Of a DNA stretch of 38,613 bases, positions 21,665 to 33,200 are shown in pieces. Source of the DNA: Acanthaster planci (Eukaryota; Echinodermata; Asteroidea; Valvatida; Acanthasteridae). The notes under the pieces are model-generated. The model searched no databases, was not told where the DNA came from, and worked only from the letters and a program-made list of their open reading frames with translations. Every line of letters starts with the position of its first letter. Positions within the stretch are counted from its first letter, which is position 1. Made by a program: the position numbers and the translations under genes. The stretch lies in assembly GCF_001949145.1 (NCBI RefSeq), contig NW_019091394.1, forward strand, positions 1,479,647 to 1,518,259. The letters run 5' to 3'.

Positions 21665-23443
21665 GCTTAGTCCGCCTGGAGCAGCAGACAGCTGACCCCT
21701 CAGCTCTGAGGATGTGCCCCCCTTCGGGGAAGAGAAAGGAGGAGGAGAGAGAAAAAAATTTTTTTTTTTCTTCAGCTTCTTGGTAATGTGATTAAGGCAG
21801 GTGTGTTTTCTACAGAGACAGTCTCAGAGGACTTGTGCAGACATGTCTTCATACTGCGTCACCTTTCTGCGCACGTCAGTGTACGATACCATGATGTTAT
21901 GCTCACTCGATCACAGTTCGAACCCTCACATGGAGGTGAATGGTTGAAGGCCAACATTTTGTGATTTGTAATTGACAGTGTTTTTGTGTGTTCATGTGCA
22001 CTGTAACTAGAAACACTTGTCCGTTTGCATCTCGTTTCACAAGAAAAGGTTCCCTCGGCCCCTTTGGTATGAGTTTGCTGCGAATGGCATCCACCGTTAG
22101 TGTAAGGCGAATTGACAGAAGACGCGCGTGTACATTTTGCGATCATTACACTTACATTCTTCAGCAAATCAACTTCTAAAATCTCAGTCACTGAACTATT
22201 ACACTTGAAACTGTCCATCCGATTACTGCATTGCCTGAAATTAAAACGGAAATTCTGCCGTGCAGTAATTGGACTTGTACTCCTCTATAAATCCACTTGT
22301 CCTCCCATCACAGTACACCCAGTCTCTCCAAAAACACGGCCTCCATGACAACAGAAACCCAAACCCAATCTGCAGTGAACAGGCTGGTGGGGGCTGTGCA
22401 GGGGACTCCCAGAAGCTTAGCAGGGGGGTTTTTCCTCTTTTTTTTAGACATTTCTGTGATCTGGTTGTGGTTTGCCACATATATCCCAGGAATGTCAATG
22501 TCAGTCGGCTGGATGTTGTCATCCGGCTAGACAATGCATCAGGTTTTTTAAGGTCAACTACCTGCTATTTGGTAAACACACTGAAGTACATAGTGCATGT
22601 TTGTAGACCTTTGGCAGTGGGTATTTATTGCCCCTGTGGTTTTTAACAAGCATATGGCTGGTATTTTTTTTTGGGGGGGGTTGGAGACATAAAGGAAGAA
22701 GGATTCCTGACATGGTCTGTGAAGAGAATTGAAACCAATGAATGCAGTAGGTCAAGTGTGAAATTGCCCAAAGGAGGGGAGTTTTATTGATAGCGTGCAT
22801 GAACGAAAGAGAGCGTTCTCTATACCTAACAATGACACCCAGCTAGAGTCGCACATCCTACCTTACATCTAGATACATGGGCGTGCTGGTGTGCGGGGCT
22901 ACGTTTTAACCTCGCCGATGTGGTGCGGGCTGTACTGCCAGTCTCTTTTTTCACTAGTATTCAAATTTTTGTTGCCTCTTGTGATGGGACTCTTGCACTC
23001 AGAGCCCATACATGTACATGGTCACAACAATTCCCGCCGTTTCCCCACACCCACTCCCCAAAGGTTTATAAGGCATACATGTATAACAGACCTTTCTTTG
23101 CCCCTTGAATCTCTAACTGTAGCAGTCAATTTCTGACCCTTTAGTTGGTAAGAGCTTTGTTGGAAGTTTACGAACCTCAGTGAGGGTTATTGTTTCCTTT
23201 TGTGGGTTTTCATTGCTTTTTTCATCCTGTTCGTTTGGTCAGCCACCAACACATTGAAACTTAAAAGACTCTTAAGTTGCAGTGGTGCATGTAAGTGAGT
23301 TGTTCTACTTTCCAGGTCGTATCTGTAACAGGTGGAAATGGTGGAGTTAGGCAGGAGATATACGTGTACAGTGCAGTATTTACATGAACCTAGTGCCATT
23401 TCACTGACTGAGGGGTTTGTTCTCGTCGTTCTGCTACTTTCAG

Positions 23444-23666
23444 AAGATCCCCATGTGAAGAAACTCCGCGACATTCTCTCCAACATCCAACCGCCCGACG
23501 TCTACAACCGGATGCCCCGCTCAGTCAGCGTCAGATGGTCCCTGCCCCAGGTGCATTCGGGGAATGTGGACTGCTGTTCCGAGGATGACGTTGACCTGTC
23601 ATCTACCCGCTTCGAGCTGGTCCTGTCGGAACGCAATAGGAGCGGCTCATCCAAAACATTTTACTG
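23444..23666 (+). CDS. FNDC3: FNDC3 internal exon C: start of first fibronectin III domain
   Basis: The acceptor is TTCTGCTACTTTCAG ending at 23443; the donor is ACTG|GTAAGT after 23666. The first two bases complete GAA (Glu) with the trailing G of the previous exon. The exon ends two bases into a codon (phase 2). It encodes about 74 residues. It starts EDPHVKKLRDILSNIQPPDV, collinear with the vertebrate FNDC3 stretch around VQDILSGIEKPQV that leads into FN3 domain 1. The expected FN3 features follow: a Pro at the A strand, SVSVRW with the core Trp on strand B, an acidic loop (CCSEDDVD), and FELVLSERNRSGSSKTFY for strands C and C', comparable to YEVALSDKGRDGKYK. The domain is completed by the next exon. 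The 5' splice site coincides with the left edge of a tandem repeat array in the following intron. Confidence 0.9.
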
Positions 23667-24480
23667 GTAAGTTTTTCCCCTGGTATTGTATTTCATTCTG
23701 TCGATCGACCCACTCAGTTTTGTGCATTTTGCTTTGAAGCGTCAGTTCTATCCGCCCTGAGCTGAAGTGCACCCCCACCCCCCGGCAAAAGAAAGACAGA
23801 TGGTACTAAGTTTTCCCACTTGGTTCTTGCCTGTGTTCGGCGTGCACGCAAAGACCGTATATTCCAGACTAAAATTTGTGCATACTCAGCGTACTCCACG
23901 TCATACATGCATGATCTTGGTGCACCTGTGAGGTGAGTTGGTACAAGAGGACTGTCAGTTTCATTTCAAAGCACTCCCTCTTTTGCTCCTTTTCGGAGCG
24001 GATAGAGTGCTCCCAAAGGATGCAGTTTAGTCTTGATTCAAGTCTCCAAAGTGGCCAGTGGCTTGGTGCTGTGGAGAGGTTTGTGTTGCAGATGTCCTGG
24101 GGCAGTTTTTCCCCTGGTATTATAGTTCAGGCAGTCCGTCGATTCTCTCAGTGTTGCTCATGTTGTTATGAAGAGTCCGTCCAGTCGGGGTGCCACCAAA
24201 GGATCCAGTTCAGACTTGATTCAAGTCTCTACAGTGCCAATGGCTTATTGCTATGCAGAAGCTTGTGTTGCTGACGTTCTTGGGCAGTTTTTCCCCTGTG
24301 TTTTGGCTTACAAAGTCCATGAATTGGCTCAGTGCTGCACATTCTGCTATGAAGAACCACTTCTATACTGTAATGTCAATGCCGTGCTTCCAAATGGTCA
24401 AGTTTAGTCTTGATTCAAGTCTCCACAGGGGCTAGTGGCTTTGCGCTGTGGAGAGGTTTGTGCTGCTGATGCCCCTGGGA
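23667..24480 (+). repeat. Degenerate tandem array (about 183-194-bp unit) abutting exon C donor
   Basis: AGTTTTTCCCCTG occurs at 23670 (inside the splice donor), 24104 and 24286. CTTGATTCAAGTCTC with its neighbours recurs in blocks starting 24025, 24208 and 24402. The block GTGGAGAGGTTTGTG.TGC appears after the first and third of these. Unit 1 is split by the 253-bp repeat. Confidence 0.8.
23751..24004. repeat. Dispersed 253-bp repeat, copy B
   Basis: This is the partner of 18747-18999, 85 bp downstream of the exon C donor. It seems to interrupt the first unit of the tandem array that follows: GAAG..GTTCTA lies on its left and GTGCTCCCAAAGG on its right, and the equivalent words are joined in the later units. 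Confidence 0.75.
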
Positions 24481-26488
24481 AAGAAGTTTCATTGTATTGG
24501 TTATTTTTCATTGAGGGGCAGAAAGTCTGCCACCACCTGTTGCAGCATAACTCAAAGTTGTTGAAAAAGGATGCGGCATTCATGAATAGACCGATAGCGC
24601 CTGTTAAGCAAATATCAGCAAATTTCAGCAAATAAGTAGCAAATATCGACAGAGACGGAGTCCTCCCACAGCAATGTGCACTTCAAGTGTAGTTTGCAAA
24701 AAATAGAGACGAGTTTTGGTATAGTACTCAGCACATCAATTGCCCAAGTACCGGTACTCTGCCGACCGTTGGCTTTAGTTTGGGTATTAAATGATACATG
24801 TATGACATCCTTTACAATGAGAGGACCCCATGTTTGTCGATCTGTGATACCCATTGTTGGTCACATAACTTAACGGGGCACAGTTTGTCTGTTCTGTTCA
24901 CTGCGAAATAAATGGCCATGCCAAAGCTTTCAATACAAGTAAGTAAGTCCTACACAGAATGGAGTCCTGCCAAGTTTCTCCCACATTCAAGGTCCCCGCA
25001 CAATAGCAGGTACCGGCATCACTTGCAAACTCACCGTCCTCTGCCTCGTTGCCAAGTTGCCTCTTTATGCTGAAAGGGGAAGGAGGTCCATCTCCGCCAC
25101 TCGCGCTGTATCACGGCACGACCCTGTTTGAAGTCCAAACTAATGGTATTTGCACGGTCCCACTACCCCTGCTGGCTGTAGTTGTGATGGGCTTTATTCC
25201 CAAGGGTAGCGACAATTTGGAGGGGAGGGGGCACTTGAAACCTGGACGAGGATGGTTCTCGATGCCATTTTGCCTAATGCTATAAACTGCATAAGTGTGC
25301 TACCAACGTGTTGGTACATGTACCGGGTAGCTCATCGATGCCGTCATCATTTTGTGTTGATTGGGAAGACCTACCGGGTACCGGTGGCTCATGCAGTTTG
25401 TGTGTTTCTGCTTGTCTCCATATAATTATTGGAAGAACAGTCTACATAACTGGAACTTCAGCTTTTAATTCTGTCTACATGCAAGTCTTTCACCTCTTGT
25501 TTTGCAGTTCCACAGTTTTGTTCCATCTGAGGTAGTGACTGGCAGAAATGAAGTGCATAACACACAGGTACCGGTACATGTCCTGGTACCCCGTAGATTG
25601 GAAATACTGCAACATCTACATGTATTCCTTTGTTGATCTTAATCATCTGGGGTGTGTGGAAGATGTTGACAAATCCATATTGTCTTCCACAAGGACAGCT
25701 CACAAGTCACTCATACCTCAGGGGTTTTTTTTTTTGGACAGTTTCTGCTCTGACTTGGTTCAATGAGGTTGACACTGAGTTAGGTTTGATAACTTCCATG
25801 TTGAATGTACTGGCACTTTGGACGTTTTCTCATTACACTGGTTTCAATCCAATAATAATCAAAAGCAGCATCCCATATCTGGCCTGTTAAAATCAAACAA
25901 ACAAAGAAACAAACCATTCTGTTACATTCTTTGCGGAAAAAAGGATGGACCGTGTTTTAGGGGGGGTTCCCCGCCCCAGAAACAGACTCACTGTACAAAC
26001 AGGACAAGCTGTATCTGCCTATTTCCTGTGCCAACTATGTGCTGCACCAACTACGTGCTCAGCTGGGAACCGGGAAGTCATACACCCACCATGCCAGGCA
26101 GGCTGACGTAAAGCGGGGCAGAAGGCAGTGGAAATAGACGGTGACTAAGTGTCACATGTTTGTGAGTTGCGGCAGCTATGTAGGTACATGTACCTTGACC
26201 CAGAGAATCCTTGTCTCCAGACTGTGATGTCTAAAGGAACATTTCCTCTTTGGTGCAGACCGTGCAGTTTGCATTTGTTATATCTTTGTATTTCACACGT
26301 GCCCTTAAGTTTCCAGTCATTCTAAAAACAGATCAGAACTTGTGCATTACTGGTACATTTTTACATAGAAAGCTCACCTGGGAAGGGAAAATTCGCTTCA
26401 CGCCTTTTCTCTTCCGAAAGGAATTAGTTTTTCATTTTACATACTGTGAACAATTTTCCAACAATAGGAAGACGATTTTATATGTTTA

Positions 26489-26715
26489 CAGATTTTCACA
26501 CAAGTGGAAATTTACTGAGGAAAGATATTCATAGAGTTTCTCTCTAGTGGAAAAAGATTTTTACTATTTCCACTAGTGGGTAAAGCATTTGCATAGATTT
26601 TCACAAACTTGGGAAAGGATTTTGTTAAACACACTTTCACAGAAGTGGGACAGATTTTCATAGTCACATGTAGGAAAATATTTTTGCAGATTTATCCACA
26701 AGTGAGAATTATTTC
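26489..26715 (+). repeat. Degenerate AT-rich minisatellite
   Basis: Variants of AGATTTTCACACAAGTGGAAA recur about five to seven times at irregular 30-45-bp spacing (for example near 26490, 26594, 26650 and 26687). Confidence 0.55.
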
Positions 26716-27348
26716 CACGCTTGTTTACACTAGATGGAAATTACTGCACGCCCGGTGACAGTTTTTTAACGAAAATGTCCATTCCAATTCACAGTGTTGA
26801 CTTTCAAATACAATGTAGCCCCCAACCATTTGCAGAATGTGCTTTAAGCCAATTCCAGGAGATTTCAAAAAGTTCTTGGAAGAAAAAAGAAGGCTTTTAA
26901 AAAGTAAATCACCACATCAGTCTCTACGTGTAAGCATGTATGGTTGAACCGTGTTATTTTTGATGGTGTCACGACATGTTAGTTTGGTGTAATAAGATGG
27001 GAAAATTACCAGTCCAGCCACTTCAAGGAGTTTGTTTACAAGCATGGCAGTGGGTTTTTGCCAGAAACCTAGAACTCAATTTGTACAATGATGTCAGGTT
27101 GGTATGTACTTGAACCTGAAGGTGACAGGTATTAACCTTAGGGGTCTGGCTCCTGGAAAAACTTCAGAACGTCCTTGAGTCTACAGATTCTTGGCCAGGA
27201 CTTAAAATGCTTTGTTGGGGCAGGAAGTGTTGTGTTACCATGATTTTTCAAGGAACCTGCACGTTCGAGGACCCAGACTTGGGCAGGCATGGACATGCAA
27301 GTCTGTTGGACACCGGTGAAGCGATTTTTCGGGTTTTCATGTCTTTAA

Positions 27349-27658
27349 CCCTAACCCCAAAGCATATTGTTTGGCTAACAGGACTCAGTACTCCAAAATA
27401 CTATGTAGAAGTCTGAGCCTGAAGGATCTATGGGTAGCCCTATAAATTACAACTTATGACTAGGGCAGTTCCATTGTTACTCGTATAGAACAATAAAGTC
27501 ATGCAAGCATAGTGCCAGAGCACTGTGTGGTACATTGTCTTATCTATTGTATTTTATGGCTTCAGAGAACAATAAGGTCATGTCCTCATACAAGTGACAG
27601 CGCTGTTTGCTACATTTTACTACTAAGTAGTAAGTTTTAGTATTATGTCGGGTTAGGG
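27349..27658. mobile_element. Possible piggyBac-like MITE, 310 bp, between TTAA duplications
   Basis: The left edge reads TTAA|CCCTAACCC (27345-27357) and the right edge GGGTTAGGG|TTAA (27650-27662). These are exact inverted copies with TTAA on the outside. PiggyBac elements insert at TTAA, duplicate it and have ends beginning CCC, so the layout fits. The inverted repeat is short (9 bp beyond the TTAA) and telomere-like, so chance is possible. The interior has no transposase frame but holds a tandem pair of about 79-bp units beginning AGAACAATAA at 27487 and 27566. Confidence 0.5.
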
Positions 27659-28509
27659 TTAAGAAGAAATGCCGTGAATGTTGGTGTAGAATATAGCCTA
27701 GTCAAGATTGAGTGGCAAGTTGTAAGTGTCCCTTTGAACACAAGTTTTCTCAAGTTGCTGATTCTCCCCTCCCCTCCCCTCCCCCGGATGCCAATTTGGA
27801 CTCTGTGTCCGTCCCATGCTTCAAATTATGGCCGCTTGCACGGCGATGTTTAGTCAAGGCGAATGTTGATGCCCCATTTTACATGTAAATGTTGACTAAA
27901 TCCCCATTTATGCAGAAACAGTCTTCAAAGCGATTGATTTTCTGACCAAGATGATACCTACCGGTAGACCCCCACATATTGAAACAAATTCCAACTCTGT
28001 CGTGCTGCCTGGTCTCTCCAAATTGAAATGGCCTGAGTCAAGTTTACGTGCTGTGGAAATGCATGAGTATGCAGCACATGTAAATCCAGGATGGTTGGGA
28101 CAAGTACATGTGCAGGGTTTGAAAACTGATGGGCTGCAGCCAAAGAACCATACAATTCTTGACAAAATTGTTAGGACGTGTGTCAATAGCCATGTACCCT
28201 TTCCGGGTCCCCCCTCTCCTCTGGTCAATTTTGTCATCTCTAGCTGGAGCGCATACCGTACATTGAGACCCAACATTGAGAGGGGGGGCCAGGGGATGGG
28301 TAGCCCGACGAGATTTAGCCGAGATTGTAGTCATGACAGTGTCGTCAAAGCGCGTCAGTTTTGCTGCCACAGAGCATCTCCACTAAAAGCAAAAGGTTTC
28401 CAGTCCTGTGTAAAAGCGAGATAATGTAGTCACTTTACTGCTCTCTGCGTCGTCTCCCTCATTCTCCTCCCCCATCCCCTGATGTGTCGGGCCCAGGCCC
28501 ACTTGTCTG

Positions 28510-28670
28510 GCTGTGCTAATGCCTCAAATTAATCAAATGTAGTTGGCTAATTGCATTCCAAGGTGAGTCGCCGCCTGCTGAACACGCTGGGCAGAGGTCT
28601 TCCTCCTCTGATTATCTTCCCAGGCAAATCACCATGAGAAAGTTATGCAAATAGTGATGATGTCAGAGCA
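28510..28670. promoter_or_regulatory. Candidate intronic enhancer with octamer and homeodomain words
   Basis: This unique, repeat-free stretch contains AATTAATCAAAT, GCTAATTGCATTCCA (homeodomain core next to a TEAD-like CATTCC), an exact octamer ATGCAAAT (28645-28652) and TGATGTCA (28658-28665, CRE-like). The packing of sites suggests a cis-regulatory module of FNDC3 or a neighbouring gene. No conservation data are available. Confidence 0.35.
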
Positions 28671-31600
28671 TCACCTGATCCCCACCAACACCCAACAGTC
28701 TACCCCCACCCCCTAAAATTTCTAATTATGAAGCCAGGATCTTTTTTCAAGTATTTTGTCACAGTAAATGAGCTGTAGGCAGGCATGCAACTTTTCCTCA
28801 GATCAGCTGATTTCCTCGTTTTTCACTTCACGCTGGTCCCATTAGGAATTGAGAAACACTTTACAAAATGTTGAAAATATTGGAGTTTCCTCGTTTTTTG
28901 TTTTATCGAAGTTGCATGCCTGTGTAGAGATTTTTATTGCATTGTGATGGTGGTTGTGTAAGTAACCTTGAGTGCATTTATGTATACAAACTGATCCAGT
29001 TGTCTTTAGAAAGTGATAAACTCTCATCCCAAGGAGTACACGTATGTTTGGAATAGAATTTAAAAGTCAAAATTCATTACTTATATGCAACTTCTGTTTC
29101 GCATCATTTGTTTTTTCAAGCAAGAATGATCATATTTAGGGTTTTCAACAATTTGCCACCCTTGTGCCCGACTCGTTCCTTGTCTCCCTCAAATTGAAAA
29201 TTCTCTGCAAATGCTTTTTTTTTTATTTTGAAGGAGGGATTCGTTCGATATCGGAAGGGGCCGAGGTAAATGGATAGCAGATACTGGCAAGGTCAGAATG
29301 CTTGTCTGCCCGTCCTGTAACACAGTCATTTTCTATCTGTCTTATCTCATGGCCAAGACTTCATCGTTGCATTACGAGGACTTTCGAATTGCATTGTCTG
29401 AATGCGTATTCAATCCCCTGGGATGCATTGAAGCCTGCTCAGGAAGAGTGCTTATCTTTTCTTACTTTTTCATGTTGAAAAAAAAAAAGGGAAGGGCCGG
29501 TTAATGTTGACAAGGTATTTACAGTGTGGAATTGAATACATGAAACTGAATGTATGCCCAAGCCTGTCATACAGTATGAAGTCATGATTTCTGAAAGATG
29601 TTGCGCGCCAAGGTAACAGTTATTGCATGGTCAAATGGTCCTGCACTTCAGGAGCTCAAAGTTGAATGTTGAAATTGACATGAGATGGTGGTTCTCATTT
29701 CCTTAGTTTCCCAAAGTTGAGTGTAGAATAGCTCTGATGTACACGGCATAAATCTGCAGTGAGATGCTTACAGTCCTCAACAGGTGTAAGGAGTGTCGGT
29801 GCGTGGAAGCGCTTGCGTGCCTGCCTGGCCTGCCTGGCCTGCCTTTGTATTCAAATAATGCACTTGTGTCTCCAGTCACTGGAGTGTGGGTCAAGGAAGA
29901 TGTCTAGGTGTCAGGGGAAGCAGTTAGAGGCTGTGCATCGGTGCCATCAGTCACGTAGCAATTTGCAGACCCGGAGATCAATCGAGTCAGCTTTCTGACA
30001 CTGCGAAACCATTATGATCTACATCTACATGTAGTTCCTGTGGGTTATGGTGGGAATGAGCAGCATGGAGTTACATGTAGCTGGCGGATTCTAGGTGCCA
30101 GACTGTTTCTGGTTGGGCCTGCACACGGTGCCTGTTTCTGGGTGGAAGGAACAAAGATGGCTCCAGCATTATGTAGAAAGAGTGTTGGGCACAGTTACAT
30201 GTACATTAAGTGTAGTGAGGAAAGCCCTTGGTTTGTTTGTTCCCAAACTCTGGAAACTCTTGTACACCCTTTAAGATCAAGAAAAGAAGATCTACATGTA
30301 CAAACAACAGAAATTGTTCCTGGATGTCCAAAGTCTAGGTTTCCAGTATTTATTCTGCTGGTGTGATGCTACCGTAGTAGCCCAATTTTGAAATGAAGGA
30401 ATTGCTGTCGCTGTCTAGCACCGCACAGCACCATCCTTCCTTGGTGTTTGGGAGAACAAAAATAAAAAGGAAGAAAGGGCATGGGGTCTCTGACATGACA
30501 AACTGTAGAGGAACTGGTTATTGTATACAAATAGACCAGGGTTTACTGGGAGTTATTTGCCTTGCCAGTTGTGTGTACATATAGGCCATGGGTCATGAGG
30601 CGTTTTTTTTGTTTTTAACAGCAAAACAGAAAGTTTTGTTTGCTTGGTATGTTTTTGATCAAAATTCATTGTAAGGCCAGCTAAAGCTGGGGTGAACCTC
30701 ACGTGACTTTTTTTTGGAGGGGGGCTGTTGTACAATGCCTGATTATATCCCTGTCATCTGATTGGTTCATTGTACCGGTAAATCATGTGAGCTAAGTAAT
30801 TTGGTATAATCCATTGAAAATGGGGATGGGGGGGGGTTAGACGCTAACAGTAGACATAGCCATCACTCTGGAAGCCCATTTCAGACACTGGAGTAAGGCA
30901 GATTGGCCTTGAACTGCACTGTCACAAGCACGAACTGGTTGGCTTTTGGCTGGTAACCTTTATTTGATAAGCAATTACTGTAGTTTTCCATGCTCAACGA
31001 ATCTTACCTGCCTGGTAGCTCTTTGGATGTTGCCCACCTTCCTTGAAAAGGGATTAGCAGGGAGTCAACAAGGCGGGCTTGTGGAATTGACCAACAGGAC
31101 CTGAGGGGGTAGACAGTACTGTCTTGGAAAGATTTGGGTTTTCTTGGCAGGCCCAGTGCATGTTTTTTTTATGGGGGGTGGTGGAGGGGGGGTGGTTTTC
31201 AGTGCTGGGTAGGGCTAGTCTCTTATCAGCAACCAGAGGAGGCAGGCCCGGGCGACTCGTAATCTTTTGGAGTTTTGCACACCGGGTAGGGCATTGGTTG
31301 GGTTCCACTAGATATAGCTTATCAGGTCTCTCATTGTCAGGAATTCAGTGAAGTACAGAGCCAAGACCCAATTACGGCATTCAGAGGGGTGGGTCGGTGC
31401 CACAGGGTGCCGATTTGTGTACACCATAGAACCCCCCCCCCAAAAAAGAGGTCATTCTGAAGGTTCAAGGGATCATGGCTTTGATCTATGAAGCCCAGGT
31501 CCAGTTTTGCCTCAGGGACATCTAAGGTAGGGATGGGGAGGCCACAGTCATGCCTGATATTCAGAAGGAGAAATTCCCAGTATTAGGCCTAAAAAATAGT

Positions 31601-33176
31601 TTATCTATTGTCAGACTGATGTTCTGGAATTGATGTGGTGACACAGCTTTTTTTTCCCCCCTTTCTCCTCCATGGTTGGATTGTAGAGACATTTGCAGAC
31701 ACACGCTATCGAGTCATGGGACTAGACCGGCTTTATTATGCTGATAAGCTGACAACAAACAACTTTGTATAGCATAGTCTGCTGTCGTTGTTCAACACCA
31801 ATCTTGTCGGGATCATATCGCCCTGAGTGACAGAACTGCTGGCAAAATGTTGAGGCAGTGTGGCAGTAGAGGGCACTGATGCAGCTCTCACACAGGAAAA
31901 AAAAAATTGACGCGCATGCTTGAAATCGACGCACACTGACCAGAGACGAAAAAGTCTCTTTTTTCGGCTTTAGCCATCCTTGGTGTCCTGAATTCCTTAG
32001 GTTAAGTCCAGGACACAAGTCTCCAAACATTCATCTTTTATTGTTCAAGTAAGGTGTTCATTACACTCAAGCACGCTCACAGAATGTTGGCATTAAGTTC
32101 CTGTAAATTGCCCCCAAAATCTGAGTTTAAGGGGGGTCTTTGTATGTGATGGCCCCATCATTTTCATTAAGACTAAGACCGTCAGTGTTTAGGAGTCCTT
32201 GGAAGCAGATCGCGCCGTTGCAATACAGTAAACAGATAAAATGAGTGAAGGAAGTTCCTAATTTATTTGTTAAGAATAATTTCTTGGTGTTTTGGAATGG
32301 AGTCAGTGACGGTGAATCTCACTTTAGAGCCCAAGTTTTGAGTCACAATCACTGGCAATTGTCACTTGAGTGTGATTCCACATTGGCCAGATTGGTTTCA
32401 AATTGCACCTTACACAAGTCGGGAGCAAACTCTGCTGAGAATTTCCGACGGGCATTGGTGCACATTGGGGAACTTCAACCTGCTCCGGGATCAATTTTGC
32501 CCAGGCTCACCTTCCTCTCTCAGTGTTGATAAATTGCCAAAGTAGTTAATGGCCAGACCCTGATTGGCTTCTCAGGGTTCAGCCCACGGGCAGGCGGTTA
32601 CACAAGGTTGCAGAGGGAGTTCGCAGGTGGGCCGAGAGACAATACAGTGCTTGACGTAGGTGGGGGTTGTTTTTAAGGATGTTTAACCTAGGAGCAGCAT
32701 TCAAACAGTCGTGATTGCAGCACCGTGATAATAACTTAACAGTTTGTTTGCTTCCGGTACTTCAGGTAGCATTGTACATGTATATGTGTCCTCCTAGCTC
32801 CCATGGGCCCACGTCTGGAAAATCATATTGGAAGTGTAGAATTTAGGACTGGTGGGGTTAAGGTCCGTGCTCTAAAACATTCCAAACTCTGAATATCTGC
32901 TCAACTCTTTGGGTTTTCTGATCTTCCAGATGTGGCAAGTCATTCCCCTCTAGGCTCTACTTGAACATGGCTCTAGTGAACCCGTCCCTAATTAAAACTC
33001 TCAAATGCCTTGTTGCCAACAGATACCCTGTGAACATGATACCCGAGTATGGAGAAAAATATTTATTTTTAAGAGCCACCCACTTGCTGTGTCAACTGAG
33101 AGTGGTGTCAAAGTGTAGACACCAGCACACATGTGGTTGATGGATTAGAAATTGAGGTACCCCTGTGAATTTTTTT

Positions 33177-33200
33177 GGGGGGGGGCGGGTGGGAGGGGGG
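33177..33200 (+). other. G-quadruplex-prone tract in intron
   Basis: G9-C-G3-T-G3-A-G6: four G runs with one-base loops, in the sense strand of the 14.3-kb intron. Confidence 0.7.

Larger units (their letters stand above)
10608..23443 (+). other. FNDC3 intron (phase 1, 12.8 kb)
   Basis: It is bounded by GTAAAG and TTTCAG. No nested gene was recognised on either strand. It contains a gap, tandem duplications, TACATG-rich stretches (13950-14190, 15120-15180, 17550-17770, 18390-18415, 19575-19600, 19835-19985), degenerate TGGCCA-rich segments and one copy of a 253-bp dispersed repeat. Several GC-rich unique blocks (15650-16060, 20380-20660, 21490-21750) may be cis-regulatory. Confidence 0.8.

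Noticed and set aside
21908-21925. AGTTCGAACCC, similar to a tRNA B box
   Set aside because: The flanking bases cannot form a T-arm stem and there is no A box at the right distance upstream.
27951-28424. 157-codon open frame, longest outside the exons
   Set aside because: No homology recognised, an overlapping antisense frame of similar length, and no splice or promoter support.
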